A stretch of DNA of 57,249 bases from Flavobacteriales bacterium (GTDB lineage Bacteria; Bacteroidota; Bacteroidia; Flavobacteriales; BACL11), in assembly GCA_014239655.1 (NCBI GenBank), contig JAAZYM010000051.1, positions 1 through 57,249 on the forward strand, read 5' to 3'. The notes below the pieces were generated by a model. It was not told where the DNA came from. It saw only the letters and a program-made list of their open reading frames with translations, and ran no database searches. Below are positions 48,925 to 57,249 of the stretch, one piece after another; positions within the stretch are counted from its first letter, which is position 1, and every line of letters begins with the position of its first letter. The position numbers and the translations under genes are program-made.

Positions 48925-50766
48925 ATGAAAAATTACGATAAAAATTCTCTTACAGGCTTTGTATTAATGTTTTTAATACTTGTCATCTTTAATTTCTTCT
49001 TTTTACCTCAAAACGAAGAATCCATAACGGAGAATGATATCATAATAGAAAATAAAGAAATAAATAATTCTGAAACAAAAAACAACAATAACCAAAGAAC
49101 TAATAACACCACCTCTGAAACAAATTCAAGAGAAATTATTTCAGAATATGGAATTTTCTCTAAATCATTAAATACTGAAAAACAAAATTATTTTCTAGAA
49201 AACGAGAAAATAAAAATAACCATATCTAACAAAGGAGGTAGAATAACTTCCGCAATTATTAAAGAAGGCCCAAATAAAAAAAAATACAAGACATATGAAG
49301 GTGAAGATTTAGAAATTTTTAATGCTGACTCATCTGATTTTAACCTTAATTTTTCCACAGGAATCAGCATAAATACAAATGAGCTCTTCTTTAAAGCAAT
49401 TAATCAAAGCTCCAATAGTCTAACCATGCGACTAGAAGCTGATGAAAATCGCTATATAGACTTTAATTACCAAATAAAAAATGACTACCTAGTTGATTAC
49501 AGTATTGATTTAGTTGGAATGAATAATATAATTCCAAAAGAATTAAACTATATGAATCTTGAATGGCAGATGAAAACTCCTCAAACAGAGAAAAGCAAAT
49601 CTAACCAAGATATGTATACGGGTATTTATTACCAATTCTTAGCTGATAAGAATGATATAGACTACTTAGGCTATACAACAGCAGAAGACAATGAGGAAAT
49701 ATCAAACAAATTATCATGGGTTGCATTTCAACAACAATTCTTCAGCACAATATTTATTGCTAAAGATGGATTACAGAACGCATCATTATCTAGCTTAAAA
49801 GAAGAAGGCTCAGAATATATTAAAGATTTATCTGCAAAATTTGAATTGCCATATAATCATAATACAAATGAAAAAATAGATTTTCAATTTTATTTTGGCC
49901 CTAATCATTATAAACAACTACAATCATACAACCATAATTTCGAAGAAATAATTCCTCTAGGATGGGGAATCTTTGGATGGGTAAATAAATATATTATCAT
50001 TAATCTTTTTGATTTCTTAAGCAAATTCTTATCTAATTATGGAATAATTATATTAATTCTTACTATCATAATTAAACTTGCTCTAGCGCCTTTTACATAT
50101 AAAGCATATTTATCTCAAGCTAAGATGAAAGTTCTTAAGCCTGAAATTGAGAAAATAACTGAAAAAAATAAATCTAAAGATCCTATGAAAGTTCAGCAAG
50201 AAACAATGAGCTTGTACAGGAAAGCTGGAGTAAACCCTATGGGAGGCTGCTTGCCAATGTTATTCCAATTCCCAATATTAATAGCAATGTTTAGATTTTT
50301 TCCAGCTTCAATTGAATTGAGGCAAGAAGCTTTCTTATGGGCAGATGACTTATCAGCATATGACTCTATATATAACCTTGGTTTCGAGATTCCTTTTTAT
50401 GGTGATCATGTTAGTTTATTCACCCTACTTATGACTATTTCAACTCTTCTATATACTAGAATGAATAGTCAAATGGCAGGAGGGCAAATGGCACAAATGA
50501 AATGGATGATGTATCTTATGCCAATTATGTTCTTAGGGTTCTTTAATAATTATGCTGCTGGCCTTAGCTATTATTATTTTCTTGCAAATATGTTTACTTT
50601 CAGCCAACAGTTTTTTATGAAGAGATTTATAGATGAAGATGCTATACTCAGACAACTAGAAGAAAACAAAAAGAAACCAAAAAAGAAATCTAATTTCCAA
50701 AAAAAGTTAGAAGAAATGCAAAAAAGACAAGAGCAAAAACTAAAGAAAAAAACAAGAGATAATTAA
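48925..50766 (+). CDS. yidC: Membrane protein insertase YidC
   Basis: Inserts and folds inner-membrane proteins, alone or with Sec. 613 residues: one N-terminal membrane helix (TGFVLMFLILVIFNFFFL), an N/T/E-rich linker, the periplasmic beta-sandwich domain (about 90-340), then five C-terminal helices beginning near 370 with KLALAPFTYKAYLSQAKMKVLKPEI, GGCLPMLFQFPILIAMFRFFP and MPIMFLGFFNNYAAGLSYYYFLAN. The tail is lysine-rich, as in YidC that contacts ribosomes. It is 2 bases from pyrG and overlaps the lipoprotein gene by one base. Confidence 0.96.
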   Translation: MKNYDKNSLTGFVLMFLILVIFNFFFLPQNEESITENDIIIENKEINNSETKNNNNQRTNNTTSETNSREIISEYGIFSKSLNTEKQNYFLENEKIKITISNKGGRITSAIIKEGPNKKKYKTYEGEDLEIFNADSSDFNLNFSTGISINTNELFFKAINQSSNSLTMRLEADENRYIDFNYQIKNDYLVDYSIDLVGMNNIIPKELNYMNLEWQMKTPQTEKSKSNQDMYTGIYYQFLADKNDIDYLGYTTAEDNEEISNKLSWVAFQQQFFSTIFIAKDGLQNASLSSLKEEGSEYIKDLSAKFELPYNHNTNEKIDFQFYFGPNHYKQLQSYNHNFEEIIPLGWGIFGWVNKYIIINLFDFLSKFLSNYGIIILILTIIIKLALAPFTYKAYLSQAKMKVLKPEIEKITEKNKSKDPMKVQQETMSLYRKAGVNPMGGCLPMLFQFPILIAMFRFFPASIELRQEAFLWADDLSAYDSIYNLGFEIPFYGDHVSLFTLLMTISTLLYTRMNSQMAGGQMAQMKWMMYLMPIMFLGFFNNYAAGLSYYYFLANMFTFSQQFFMKRFIDEDAILRQLEENKKKPKKKSNFQKKLEEMQKRQEQKLKKKTRDN

Positions 50767-51206
50767 TGAAATATATAACTTTCTTATTAATATTTCTTGT
50801 CAGCTCATGTTCTAAGTTATACAAAGACGCAACAAAAAACCAAAAAGAACTAATAATATCTCTAGAGAAAACCGCCTGTTTTGGAACCTGTCCTGTATAT
50901 AAAATAAAAATATATAATTCAGGAAAAGCAACTTATGAAGGGTTAAGACATGTAAAAAAAACTGGCCTTCATTATCTTACAATTAGCGAGAGCGAAAAAA
51001 ACAAAATCTTAATAAAAGCAAAGAAGATAGGTTTTAACAACATGAAAAAAGAATATACAGAGAGAATAACTGATCTTCCTACAACCTATATAACGATCCG
51101 AAAAAAGATGATTAAAGATTATTATGGCGCTCCAACTGAGCTTAAAGAATTAGAGAGTAATATTGAAGAACTATTTCTAAATAAACTTGGAGTTAATTCT
51201 TTCTAA
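50766..51206 (+). CDS. DUF6438 lipoprotein
   Basis: 146 residues with a lipoprotein signal: MKYITFLLIFLVSSC places the lipobox cysteine at 15. The mature part has ISLEKTACFGTCPVYKIKIYNSGKATYEG, the DUF6438 hallmark with CFGTCP, a short beta-rich domain of unknown function. It begins in the yidC stop (TAATG), so it is expressed with yidC, and its last 30 bases overlap mqnA on the other strand. Confidence 0.82.
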   Translation: MKYITFLLIFLVSSCSKLYKDATKNQKELIISLEKTACFGTCPVYKIKIYNSGKATYEGLRHVKKTGLHYLTISESEKNKILIKAKKIGFNNMKKEYTERITDLPTTYITIRKKMIKDYYGAPTELKELESNIEELFLNKLGVNSF

Positions 51207-51923
51207 AAACATCTTCATCGCTCTCTTCTTCATATCATCATAAGTATATGATATCTTTTTATTTAGATAATCCTCATAATTAATTTGATTATCTTGTAAT
51301 GCTTCAGATTGAATTGCTTGTGATATATTAGCCACTCCATTTTTTAAAGCTTCATTAAATTCAAAAATAATCCGATTAGGAAGCTTTCTAGTAGATATCC
51401 AGCAAGCAAAAACAAAAGGAAGCTTAGTCATCTTATTCCAAATCTCTGCCAAATCATACACATAAGGATACTTTCCTTTTAACACAAATGATCTATCGCC
51501 TATAACTAGAGCAGCGCTCCTTCCCTTTATCTTAAAATCTTCATCAGAATCTAATATATTTAATTTAGGATTAAGCTTCCAATAATCTTTTAATAATAAT
51601 TTTAATAATTCGACAGATGTTCTAGATTGATAATCTAAATAGATAGTATCAATCTTATCAACAGGAACAAAAGAATATAAACAAACACTATCTACTGATG
51701 ATTCTGCACCAATACAGTAATCAGAAATTATCTCATAATTCTTTAATTGATTCAACACAACAACAGGAACAAGTGCTATATCAGCGGTATTATCAATTAC
51801 TCTCTCAGCAATTTTTGAAGGATATTCAATAGACAAAGAAATCTCTTGAAACAAATTACTTTGTTTTAGACCATATACAAAAGGTAATGAATTTAAATAT
51901 GAGATTACTGCAACCTTAATCAT
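51177..51923 (-). CDS. mqnA: Chorismate dehydratase (menaquinone synthesis, futalosine pathway)
   Basis: First step of the futalosine route to menaquinone: chorismate to 3-enolpyruvylbenzoate. 248 residues in a periplasmic-binding-protein fold: KVAVISYLNSLPFVYGL at the start, DIALVPVVVL, YLDYQSRTSVELLKLLL, and AALVIGDRSFVL. The ATG at 51923 (MIKVAV) overlaps the DUF456 stop by 4 bases and is preferred over 51947, whose extra residues (MALFKLYL) are not expected in the family. No mqnB, C or D is in the window. Confidence 0.88.
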   Translation of the reverse strand: MIKVAVISYLNSLPFVYGLKQSNLFQEISLSIEYPSKIAERVIDNTADIALVPVVVLNQLKNYEIISDYCIGAESSVDSVCLYSFVPVDKIDTIYLDYQSRTSVELLKLLLKDYWKLNPKLNILDSDEDFKIKGRSAALVIGDRSFVLKGKYPYVYDLAEIWNKMTKLPFVFACWISTRKLPNRIIFEFNEALKNGVANISQAIQSEALQDNQINYEDYLNKKISYTYDDMKKRAMKMFLERINSKFI

Positions 51924-52396
51924 AAGATATAACTTAAATAATGCCATATTGCAAAAATTGAATACATTAATTTCAAAATAGCTCCTCCCATAAATCCAAG
52001 TAAAGAACCAAAAGCAATTTTAAAAGATTTCATTAGATCAAAATCTGTCTCAATTATCGCACCAATATACGCACCTAAAAAAGGCCCAATTATAACTCCA
52101 AAAGGTGGAATAAAAATCCCAATTATAATTCCAAAAACAATACCAATTGTAGAGGCTCTACCTCCCCCAAAAAACCTAACTGAATATATCTGCAGCCAAT
52201 AATCTAAAAATGTAATTACAACTGCAGTTAATCCAAATAATATTAACACATCATTATTCATATTATATGGAGTGAAAAAGTGAAGAAATAAGATGCCAAT
52301 AAAGGAAAGTGATGGTCCTGGAACAATTGGAAAAAATGAGCCTATAATTCCTAGAATTAATAATAAAACTGAGACTATAATTATTAGAACAGACAC
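51920..52396 (-). CDS. DUF456 membrane protein
   Basis: 158 residues, with several hydrophobic segments and glycine zipper-like stretches (GIIIGIFIPPFGVIIGPFLGAYIGAIIETD). It begins with GTG (VLIIIVSVLLLILGIIGSFFPIVPGPSLSFIGI), the DUF456 start. Function unknown; an inner-membrane location is clear from the hydrophobicity. It overlaps mqnA (ATGA), so the two are co-expressed. It diverges from purB across an 81-base gap. Confidence 0.85.
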   Translation of the reverse strand: MSVLIIIVSVLLLILGIIGSFFPIVPGPSLSFIGILFLHFFTPYNMNNDVLILFGLTAVVITFLDYWLQIYSVRFFGGGRASTIGIVFGIIIGIFIPPFGVIIGPFLGAYIGAIIETDFDLMKSFKIAFGSLLGFMGGAILKLMYSIFAIWHYLSYIL

Positions 52397-52459
52397 TTAA
52401 CAAAGGTAATCAAAATTGAAACTAAATTATAAAACTAAAAAGCTTATTATTAATTTCCG

Positions 52460-52467
52460 TAATTTTG
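52460..52467 (+). promoter_or_regulatory. Putative -7 element (TAATTTTG) of purB
   Basis: TAATTTTG matches TAnnTTTG and ends 10 bases before the purB ATG, giving a very short leader. No -33 TTG in position. Confidence 0.4.
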
Positions 52468-52477
52468 CAAAAAAAAC

Positions 52478-53821
52478 ATGAAACTTTCTCCGTTAAATGC
52501 AATAAGTCCTATTGATGGAAGATACAATCTTAAAACAATAGAATTACAAAAATATTTTTCAGAATCTTCCTTAATAAAATTTCGTGTTCAGGTTGAAATA
52601 GAATATTTCATAGCTCTATGTAATAGTTCTATTCTACAACTAAATCATTTTCCTGCTGAGAAATTTAGTGAACTAAGAGATATCTACAAAAATTTCTCTG
52701 AAAAAGATGCTCAAAAAATTAAAGATATTGAATCAGTTACAAATCATGATGTTAAAGCAGTAGAATACTATATTAAAGAACAGTTTAATAAACTATCACT
52801 AGAAGATTTTAATGAATTTATTCACTTTGGATTAACCTCACAAGATATTAATAATACAGCTGTTCCATATTCAATAAAAAAAGCTGTTGAAGAAGTGATT
52901 CTTCCTGAGCTTAATGATTTACTAAATCTTTTAGAAAAAAATGCAATAAAATGGAATAATGTTTCAATGTTAGCTAGAACACATGGACAAGCAGCATCAC
53001 CTACGAGAATGGGTAAAGAAATGATGGTTTTTATCGAAAGAATAAAGAATCAATTACAATTAATGATTGAAATACCATATACTGCAAAATTCGGAGGAGC
53101 AACAGGAAACTTTAATGCTCACCATGTTGCATTTCCTGAAGTTAATTGGGTTGATTTTGCAAATGAATTTATCGATAATGCTTTAGGAATATCAAGACAA
53201 CAAACAACTACACAAATTGAGCACTATGACAATCTAGCTGCATTAATGAATAATATATCTAGAATAAATACTATTCTACTAGACTATTCAAAAGATATAT
53301 GGGCATATATATCAATGGACTACTTTAAACAAAAAATAGAAAAAAATGAAGTTGGATCTTCTGCAATGCCACATAAAGTAAACCCTATAGATTTTGAAAA
53401 TGCAGAAGGAAACCTTGGAATCGCTAATAGTATATTTAGTTTTATGGCCAACAAACTACCTGTCTCAAGGCTTCAAAGAGACCTAACTGATAGCACAGTC
53501 CTTAGAAATATTGGAGTTCCTTTCTCTCATACATTAATAGCAATAAAATCACTTAAAAAGGGAGTAAATAAACTAGTGATAAACAAAGAGAAAATAACAA
53601 ACGATCTTAATGAAAATTGGGCAGTTGTTGCTGAAGCTATTCAGACGATATTAAGAAGAGAAGGTTATCCTAACCCATATGAGACACTCAAAAAATTAAC
53701 TAGATCTAACGCTAAAATTACTAGTGATACAATTAATGATTTTATCAATAACTTAGAGGTTGATAAAATTATCAAAGATGAGCTCAGGAAAATAAATCCA
53801 AGTAATTATACTGGAATCTAA
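52478..53821 (+). CDS. purB: Adenylosuccinate lyase
   Basis: Catalyses two fumarate-releasing steps of purine synthesis (SAICAR to AICAR, adenylosuccinate to AMP). 447 residues: AISPIDGRYN at the start, FIHFGLTSQDINNTAVP, ARTHGQAASPTRMGKEM, and the superfamily signature GSSAMPHKVNPIDFENAEGN (about 289). The length and ARTHGQ...SPTR fit the E. coli-type enzyme. It is a single-gene unit whose last four bases overlap the convergent unknown gene. Confidence 0.96.
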   Translation: MKLSPLNAISPIDGRYNLKTIELQKYFSESSLIKFRVQVEIEYFIALCNSSILQLNHFPAEKFSELRDIYKNFSEKDAQKIKDIESVTNHDVKAVEYYIKEQFNKLSLEDFNEFIHFGLTSQDINNTAVPYSIKKAVEEVILPELNDLLNLLEKNAIKWNNVSMLARTHGQAASPTRMGKEMMVFIERIKNQLQLMIEIPYTAKFGGATGNFNAHHVAFPEVNWVDFANEFIDNALGISRQQTTTQIEHYDNLAALMNNISRINTILLDYSKDIWAYISMDYFKQKIEKNEVGSSAMPHKVNPIDFENAEGNLGIANSIFSFMANKLPVSRLQRDLTDSTVLRNIGVPFSHTLIAIKSLKKGVNKLVINKEKITNDLNENWAVVAEAIQTILRREGYPNPYETLKKLTRSNAKITSDTINDFINNLEVDKIIKDELRKINPSNYTGI

Positions 53822-54375
53822 AATTGCAACTTATTCTTTTGCAAATATTCTTCCCAATTCCAGATAAAATGTTTTAATAGATTCTTCATCTCACTTATAA
53901 AGATTGGATTTGGCTTGTTTTTTCGTTTAAAAAGTGTGCCTTGGAATTCATTAATATTATATTTCTCAAAAATAGCAAAAGCCATAGCATCAATCTCTGA
54001 TCCAAATTCATTTATGAGGTCAATAAAATAGCCCTCATATTGCAAGAAATTTTCAAGAGCATATATTCTTTCATGTTCATCTAAATTACTAAAAAATTTA
54101 TCAATTATTAAATTTCTAAGCTGGAGAACCTCATCTTCTTCAAAATGCGACTTTAGGCTATTTATATTACCTAAATAAATTATTATTCTAAACCAATTAA
54201 CATCATCTTCCTTTAGATTAGGGTTTTGTTCAAGATTATTGTTGTTGTTTATAAAATCCTTTATTTCAACAAATCCCTCTGAGATCACATTATCAATCGT
54301 ATTACAATAAACAGCTACCAGAGATTCTAATTGAATCTTTTTCTTCTTAGATAATAAACCAAAAAACTTAATCAT
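53818..54375 (-). CDS. Hypothetical protein, unknown
   Basis: 185 residues, not recognised. The composition is acidic and helix-rich (QLESLVAVYCNTIDNVISEGFVEIKDFI; EDEVLQLRNLIIDKFFSNLDEHERIYALENFLQ). There is no signal peptide, membrane segment or nucleotide motif, so a soluble cytoplasmic protein is likely. It overlaps lhgO by 8 bases and purB by 4 bases in convergent orientation. The 5' overlap with lhgO supports real translation and co-expression with 2-hydroxyglutarate oxidation. Confidence 0.7.
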   Translation of the reverse strand: MIKFFGLLSKKKKIQLESLVAVYCNTIDNVISEGFVEIKDFINNNNNLEQNPNLKEDDVNWFRIIIYLGNINSLKSHFEEDEVLQLRNLIIDKFFSNLDEHERIYALENFLQYEGYFIDLINEFGSEIDAMAFAIFEKYNINEFQGTLFKRKNKPNPIFISEMKNLLKHFIWNWEEYLQKNKLQF

Positions 54376-55588
54376 AATTTTTATTTAATCTAAACTCATC
54401 TACAGCTGTTCTAACAATATTATCGGCAATTGCTAAACATGCTGTAGCTGCAGGAGAAGGAGCATTTAACACATGTATGTTGTTATTCTTCTTAATAATC
54501 TTAAAATCATCAATCACCTCCCCATCAATTCCTAAAGCCATAGCTCTTACTCCGCTTTTAGCACGAATAATATCATTTATTCTTAATGACGGGACCATTC
54601 TTTGTAAGTCTCTCAAAAATAATCTTTTTGAAAAAGACCTTTTATATTCATTTAAACCAAATTTCCAATGATTTATGAACAATCGTATTGTTCCCAAAAA
54701 GAACAATGACTCTAATGTGTCTTTCAAACTAAATGAAAACCTCTTATATCCTTCTCGTTTAAATGTATATACAGCATTAGGACCACATTCAATAGAGCCA
54801 TCAGTCATTCTAGTAAAATGCACACCAAGAAAAGGGAATTCAGGATTAGGAACTGGATAAATCAAGTTATTTATCTTGTTTTTTGCTTTTTCAGTTAATT
54901 TAAAATAATCTCCTCTAAATCCTACAATTTTCATGTCTAATTTAAGATTGTCTTTTTTAGCTAACCTATCAGAAAAAAGCCCTGCACAAAATATATTATG
55001 ATTAACATAAATCTTACCTTGATTAGTAATTATATATTCATTAGTATAGTCGAGAACTTTACAAGAACATAGTATTTTACTATTAGGATTAATAGTTATA
55101 ATCTTTTCTGCAAATTTCTGGGTAGTCTGTTTATAATCAATTATTCCTGATTCAGGAACCCATAATGCAGATACTCCAACAGCATTTGGTTCAATTCTCT
55201 GAATTTCTCTTGGATTAAGAATTTTCAAATCTTTAAGACCGTTTTTTTCGCCATTATCCTTAAGTTCCAGCAAGTATTCAGCTTCAGATAAATTAACGGC
55301 CAAGACAATCTTTCCGCAAACATCATAATCAATCAAATTTTCTTTAGCAAAATCAACTAACTGCTTGCGCCCATTAACACAATTCTTTGCTCTAAAACTA
55401 CCCGGCTTATAATATAAGCCTGAATGAATTACTCCTGAATTCCTGCCAGTCTGATGAAAAGCAAGAGCAGCCTCTTTCTCAATAACAATGATTTTTAATG
55501 AAGGAAATTTAAGCTGCAACTTATAAGCAGTAGCAAGACCTACTATTCCTCCTCCAATTATTGCTACATCATATCTGTTCCTATCCAT
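54368..55588 (-). CDS. lhgO: L-2-hydroxyglutarate oxidase
   Basis: FAD-dependent oxidation of L-2-hydroxyglutarate to 2-oxoglutarate, passing electrons to the quinone pool. 406 residues: FAD dinucleotide motif DVAIIGGGIVGLATAYKL (about 7-24), then HQTGRNSGVIHSGLYYKPGSFRAKNCVNGRKQL, the LhgO signature, and the late SPAATACLAIAD FAD segment. Family relatives include glycerol-3-phosphate and amino-acid oxidases, but HSGLYY and the length favour LhgO. It returns 2-oxoglutarate to the TCA pool served by icd. Confidence 0.9.
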   Translation of the reverse strand: MDRNRYDVAIIGGGIVGLATAYKLQLKFPSLKIIVIEKEAALAFHQTGRNSGVIHSGLYYKPGSFRAKNCVNGRKQLVDFAKENLIDYDVCGKIVLAVNLSEAEYLLELKDNGEKNGLKDLKILNPREIQRIEPNAVGVSALWVPESGIIDYKQTTQKFAEKIITINPNSKILCSCKVLDYTNEYIITNQGKIYVNHNIFCAGLFSDRLAKKDNLKLDMKIVGFRGDYFKLTEKAKNKINNLIYPVPNPEFPFLGVHFTRMTDGSIECGPNAVYTFKREGYKRFSFSLKDTLESLFFLGTIRLFINHWKFGLNEYKRSFSKRLFLRDLQRMVPSLRINDIIRAKSGVRAMALGIDGEVIDDFKIIKKNNNIHVLNAPSPAATACLAIADNIVRTAVDEFRLNKNYD

Positions 55589-55597
55589 AAATAAGCA

Positions 55598-56458
55598 TTA
55601 CTCTATTAATGTGAAAACTCTTGAAATATTGAACCCAAAATAAACACTTCCCTCACTCCAAGTGTCATAAGTCTCATGTATAAAGGCTCTATCTATCATA
55701 AAAGCAGAATTACTTAAATGGAACTGAAAGACATGTCCTCCAGTTTGAACATCAACACCAATTGAAAATGGATTAATCTTATTTTCAGAATTAAACTGAC
55801 TATATGTTTCTAAATTTAATGACACTCTATTAGAGATCTTATACCTAGCCCCATAACCTAATGAATAAAGATCATTTTCTAGTTGATCTATTGGTAAAAG
55901 ATTGTAATGAATTAGTGTTGGACTTAATTGAATTGAAAAATCTCTATTAAATTTTCTAGCAATTAGTATCTTATGACTATATGAAAACTGATCTAATAAT
56001 CTGAAATTTTCATTATCAGACATTGAACTCACATATTGCTTAAAGACAATAGATGAATTTAAGCAAATAGTTACTGGAAATGTATTTTCTCCATTACTTT
56101 GACGTGTTATCTTATATTTTAAATTTGAATCTATTGCTTTTAATGATGAACTTCTTCCAATACATAAAGACAAATTATCTCTTAAACCATAATCCAAACT
56201 CATTCTTACTTGAGAATTATCTAATCCGTACAAATTATAGAAACCTGAATTTAAAGTTCCAAATCTGTGTTGTATCATAAATTGTAAGATCCCTTTAGCT
56301 GGCATTTCTACTGATTCAGAATTAACAATCTTTGTTCCTTTAAATGTATATTCTACTTGTTGAGTTGACTTGTTGTCCAATAAGGATAATAGAGATTCTT
56401 GCGAAAACCCACAAATACTTAAAAGTAAAAAAACTACTAATAAACTATTTTGTTTCAT
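55598..56458 (-). CDS. DUF5777 family beta-barrel protein
   Basis: 286 residues with a signal peptide (MKQNSLLVVFLLLSICGFSQ). The mature part starts with a strand-rich region (TFKGTKIVNSESVEMPAKGILQFMIQHRFG) and holds the DUF5777 motif VQTGGHVFQFHLSNSAFMIDRAFI near residue 235, then barrel strands ending YFGFNISRVFTLIE. An outer-membrane barrel is likely; function unknown. It overlaps the YceI gene by 4 bases and forms a unit with YceI and the cytochrome, an order seen elsewhere in the phylum (recollection). Confidence 0.82.
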   Translation of the reverse strand: MKQNSLLVVFLLLSICGFSQESLLSLLDNKSTQQVEYTFKGTKIVNSESVEMPAKGILQFMIQHRFGTLNSGFYNLYGLDNSQVRMSLDYGLRDNLSLCIGRSSSLKAIDSNLKYKITRQSNGENTFPVTICLNSSIVFKQYVSSMSDNENFRLLDQFSYSHKILIARKFNRDFSIQLSPTLIHYNLLPIDQLENDLYSLGYGARYKISNRVSLNLETYSQFNSENKINPFSIGVDVQTGGHVFQFHLSNSAFMIDRAFIHETYDTWSEGSVYFGFNISRVFTLIE

Positions 56459-56976
56459 TTAGTTAGTTTTAATTCGATATCAATATTAACTAAAATTACT
56501 TCAGCAATTTTATACATGACAATTTTAGGGATTAAAATATTAAAATCATCTAATTTTATTTTAAATTCTGATAGTATATTTACAACGTCTTTCTTTTTAA
56601 TTAATGTTCCTGAAACTTCAATTTCCTTTGTAACACCATGAATAGACAACACTCCTTGTACTTTAGCATTACCTTCTTTTAGCTCAGTAACTTTTCCCAC
56701 AAACGTAGATTTTGGATATTTATCTGATTCTAAATAATTCTCATTAAAATGTGTCTGCATTAATTTCTTTCTAAAATTAAAATCTGATATATATAATTGA
56801 AAAACTATCTCATTTGTAGAAAAATTATAAACAGCACTAACTTTCTTGTTTTCTGCCTTAATATCTTCAATAGGGGCATATGAAAAGAAAGTAATTTTTC
56901 CATTATTTGAAATATATTGTTGAGAGAAACAATTAAAACTAAGAAAACATAATATTGATATAAAAAACCTAGTCAT
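56455..56976 (-). CDS. YceI family protein
   Basis: 173 residues with a signal peptide (MTRFFISILCFLSFNCFSQ) and the YceI lipocalin-like barrel: ISNNGKITFFSYAPIEDIKAENKK, FQLYISDFNFRKKLMQTHFNENYLESDKYPKSTFVGKV and GVLSIHGVTKEIEVSGTL. YceI proteins bind isoprenoids or quinones in the periplasm. It sits between DUF5777 and a c-type cytochrome gene that it overlaps by 8 bases, pointing to a redox-related envelope function (inference). Confidence 0.9.
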   Translation of the reverse strand: MTRFFISILCFLSFNCFSQQYISNNGKITFFSYAPIEDIKAENKKVSAVYNFSTNEIVFQLYISDFNFRKKLMQTHFNENYLESDKYPKSTFVGKVTELKEGNAKVQGVLSIHGVTKEIEVSGTLIKKKDVVNILSEFKIKLDDFNILIPKIVMYKIAEVILVNIDIELKLTK

Positions 56977-57249
56977 TTAACGCCCCATTTGACACCCATT
57001 TTTCTATAAGATAAATCTCTAAATCAGATAGCTTATTTCCCTGCGGCATTAGTAGTGGATTATTCTGCTCTAAATTAATTCTACTCAAAACATCACCATT
57101 TATAACTGCTTCATATATTTGATCATAGTCTTGTAATTGTAATCCGCCACTAGCATTTCCATACTGATGACAAGCAACACATGATTCAGTAAAGATTTGC
57201 TGAATACATAGAGTGTAACTTGGGTCCTCATCTAAAATTGTACATTCAA
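56969..57249 (-). CDS. c-type cytochrome, 5' truncated by window edge
   Basis: Not in the ORF track because it enters from the right edge. The frame from the edge reads through 93 codons to TAG at 56971-56969. It contains a single haem-binding CVACH motif (SCVACHQYGNASGGLQLQDYDQIYEAV) and a likely axial Met in NPLLMPQGNKLSDLEIYLIEKWVSNGA, the pattern of small haem-c domains with a closing helix W-x3-G. The stop overlaps the YceI start (ATGACTAG). It probably transfers electrons in the periplasm; total length and signal peptide lie outside the window. Confidence 0.8.
   Translation of the reverse strand, partial: ECTILDEDPSYTLCIQQIFTESCVACHQYGNASGGLQLQDYDQIYEAVINGDVLSRINLEQNNPLLMPQGNKLSDLEIYLIEKWVSNGALND

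Overview
The window is a 57 kb piece of a low-GC (by eye roughly 30 %) genome of the Bacteroidota, most likely a marine member of the Flavobacteriales or a close relative. The signs are type IX secretion (PorQ plus cargo with both type A and type B sorting domains), the gene order porQ-cmk-ispH, a zinc-free type B L31, a monomeric NADP isocitrate dehydrogenase, the GlmU-like protein peculiar to this phylum, DUF5777 and DUF6438 proteins, and promoters of the Bacteroidota form TAnnTTTG. No rRNA or tRNA gene, IS element, prophage, CRISPR array or plasmid marker was seen. The region is gene-dense core chromosome; no gap between genes exceeds about 160 bases, and many genes overlap by 1 to 30 bases.

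Layout. 1-915: 3' truncated gene for a secreted thioredoxin-fold protein (absent from the ORF track). 1001-6277 (+): one run of overlapping genes dapD, glycosyltransferase, threonylcarbamoyl-AMP synthase, CCA-adding enzyme, pRiA4b-like protein, miaA, dominated by tRNA modification and maturation. 6264-12831 (-): a giant T9SS type B adhesin-like protein, then the pyrR-pyrB-STAS-like-secreted protein-rnz operon. 12881-20037 (-): rpsA, ispH, cmk, porQ, lon. 20110-29411 (-): GlmU-like protein, L31, mdh, gyrB, an outer-membrane barrel and a large TPR protein. 29543-32856 (+): small conserved protein, ftsE, murB, RecD-like helicase. 32872-39812 (-): icd, M16 peptidase, dnaX. 39966-43444 (+): rpsF-rpsR-rplI with a terminator, then aconitase. 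43453-43905 (-) and 43926-51206 (+): a restriction-fold protein diverging from holA, a TonB receptor, pyrG, yidC and a DUF6438 lipoprotein. 51177-52396 (-): mqnA and DUF456. 52478-53821 (+): purB. 53818-57249 (-): unknown protein, lhgO, DUF5777 barrel, YceI and a truncated c-type cytochrome (also absent from the ORF track).

How they work together. The genes are mainly housekeeping: translation (rpsA, rpsF/R/I, L31, tRNA modification), replication (dnaX, holA, gyrB), pyrimidine and purine synthesis (pyrR, pyrB, pyrG, cmk, purB), TCA cycle (acn, icd, mdh, lhgO), cell envelope (dapD, murB, GlmU-like, yidC, ftsE) and protein export or quality control (porQ, lon, M16).

The most interesting signals are regulatory: a run of ten A residues in dnaX at the domain III/IV boundary with stop codons immediately behind it in both other frames (candidate programmed slippage producing a gamma-like subunit); a 16-codon upstream ORF interlocked with a hairpin in the rpsA leader; a sigma-54-like promoter before lon; near-leaderless promoters for dapD and pyrR, leaving no room for classic PyrR attenuation; and an 18/21 identical motif flanking the TPR/barrel gene pair. 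No clearly new multi-gene system was seen.
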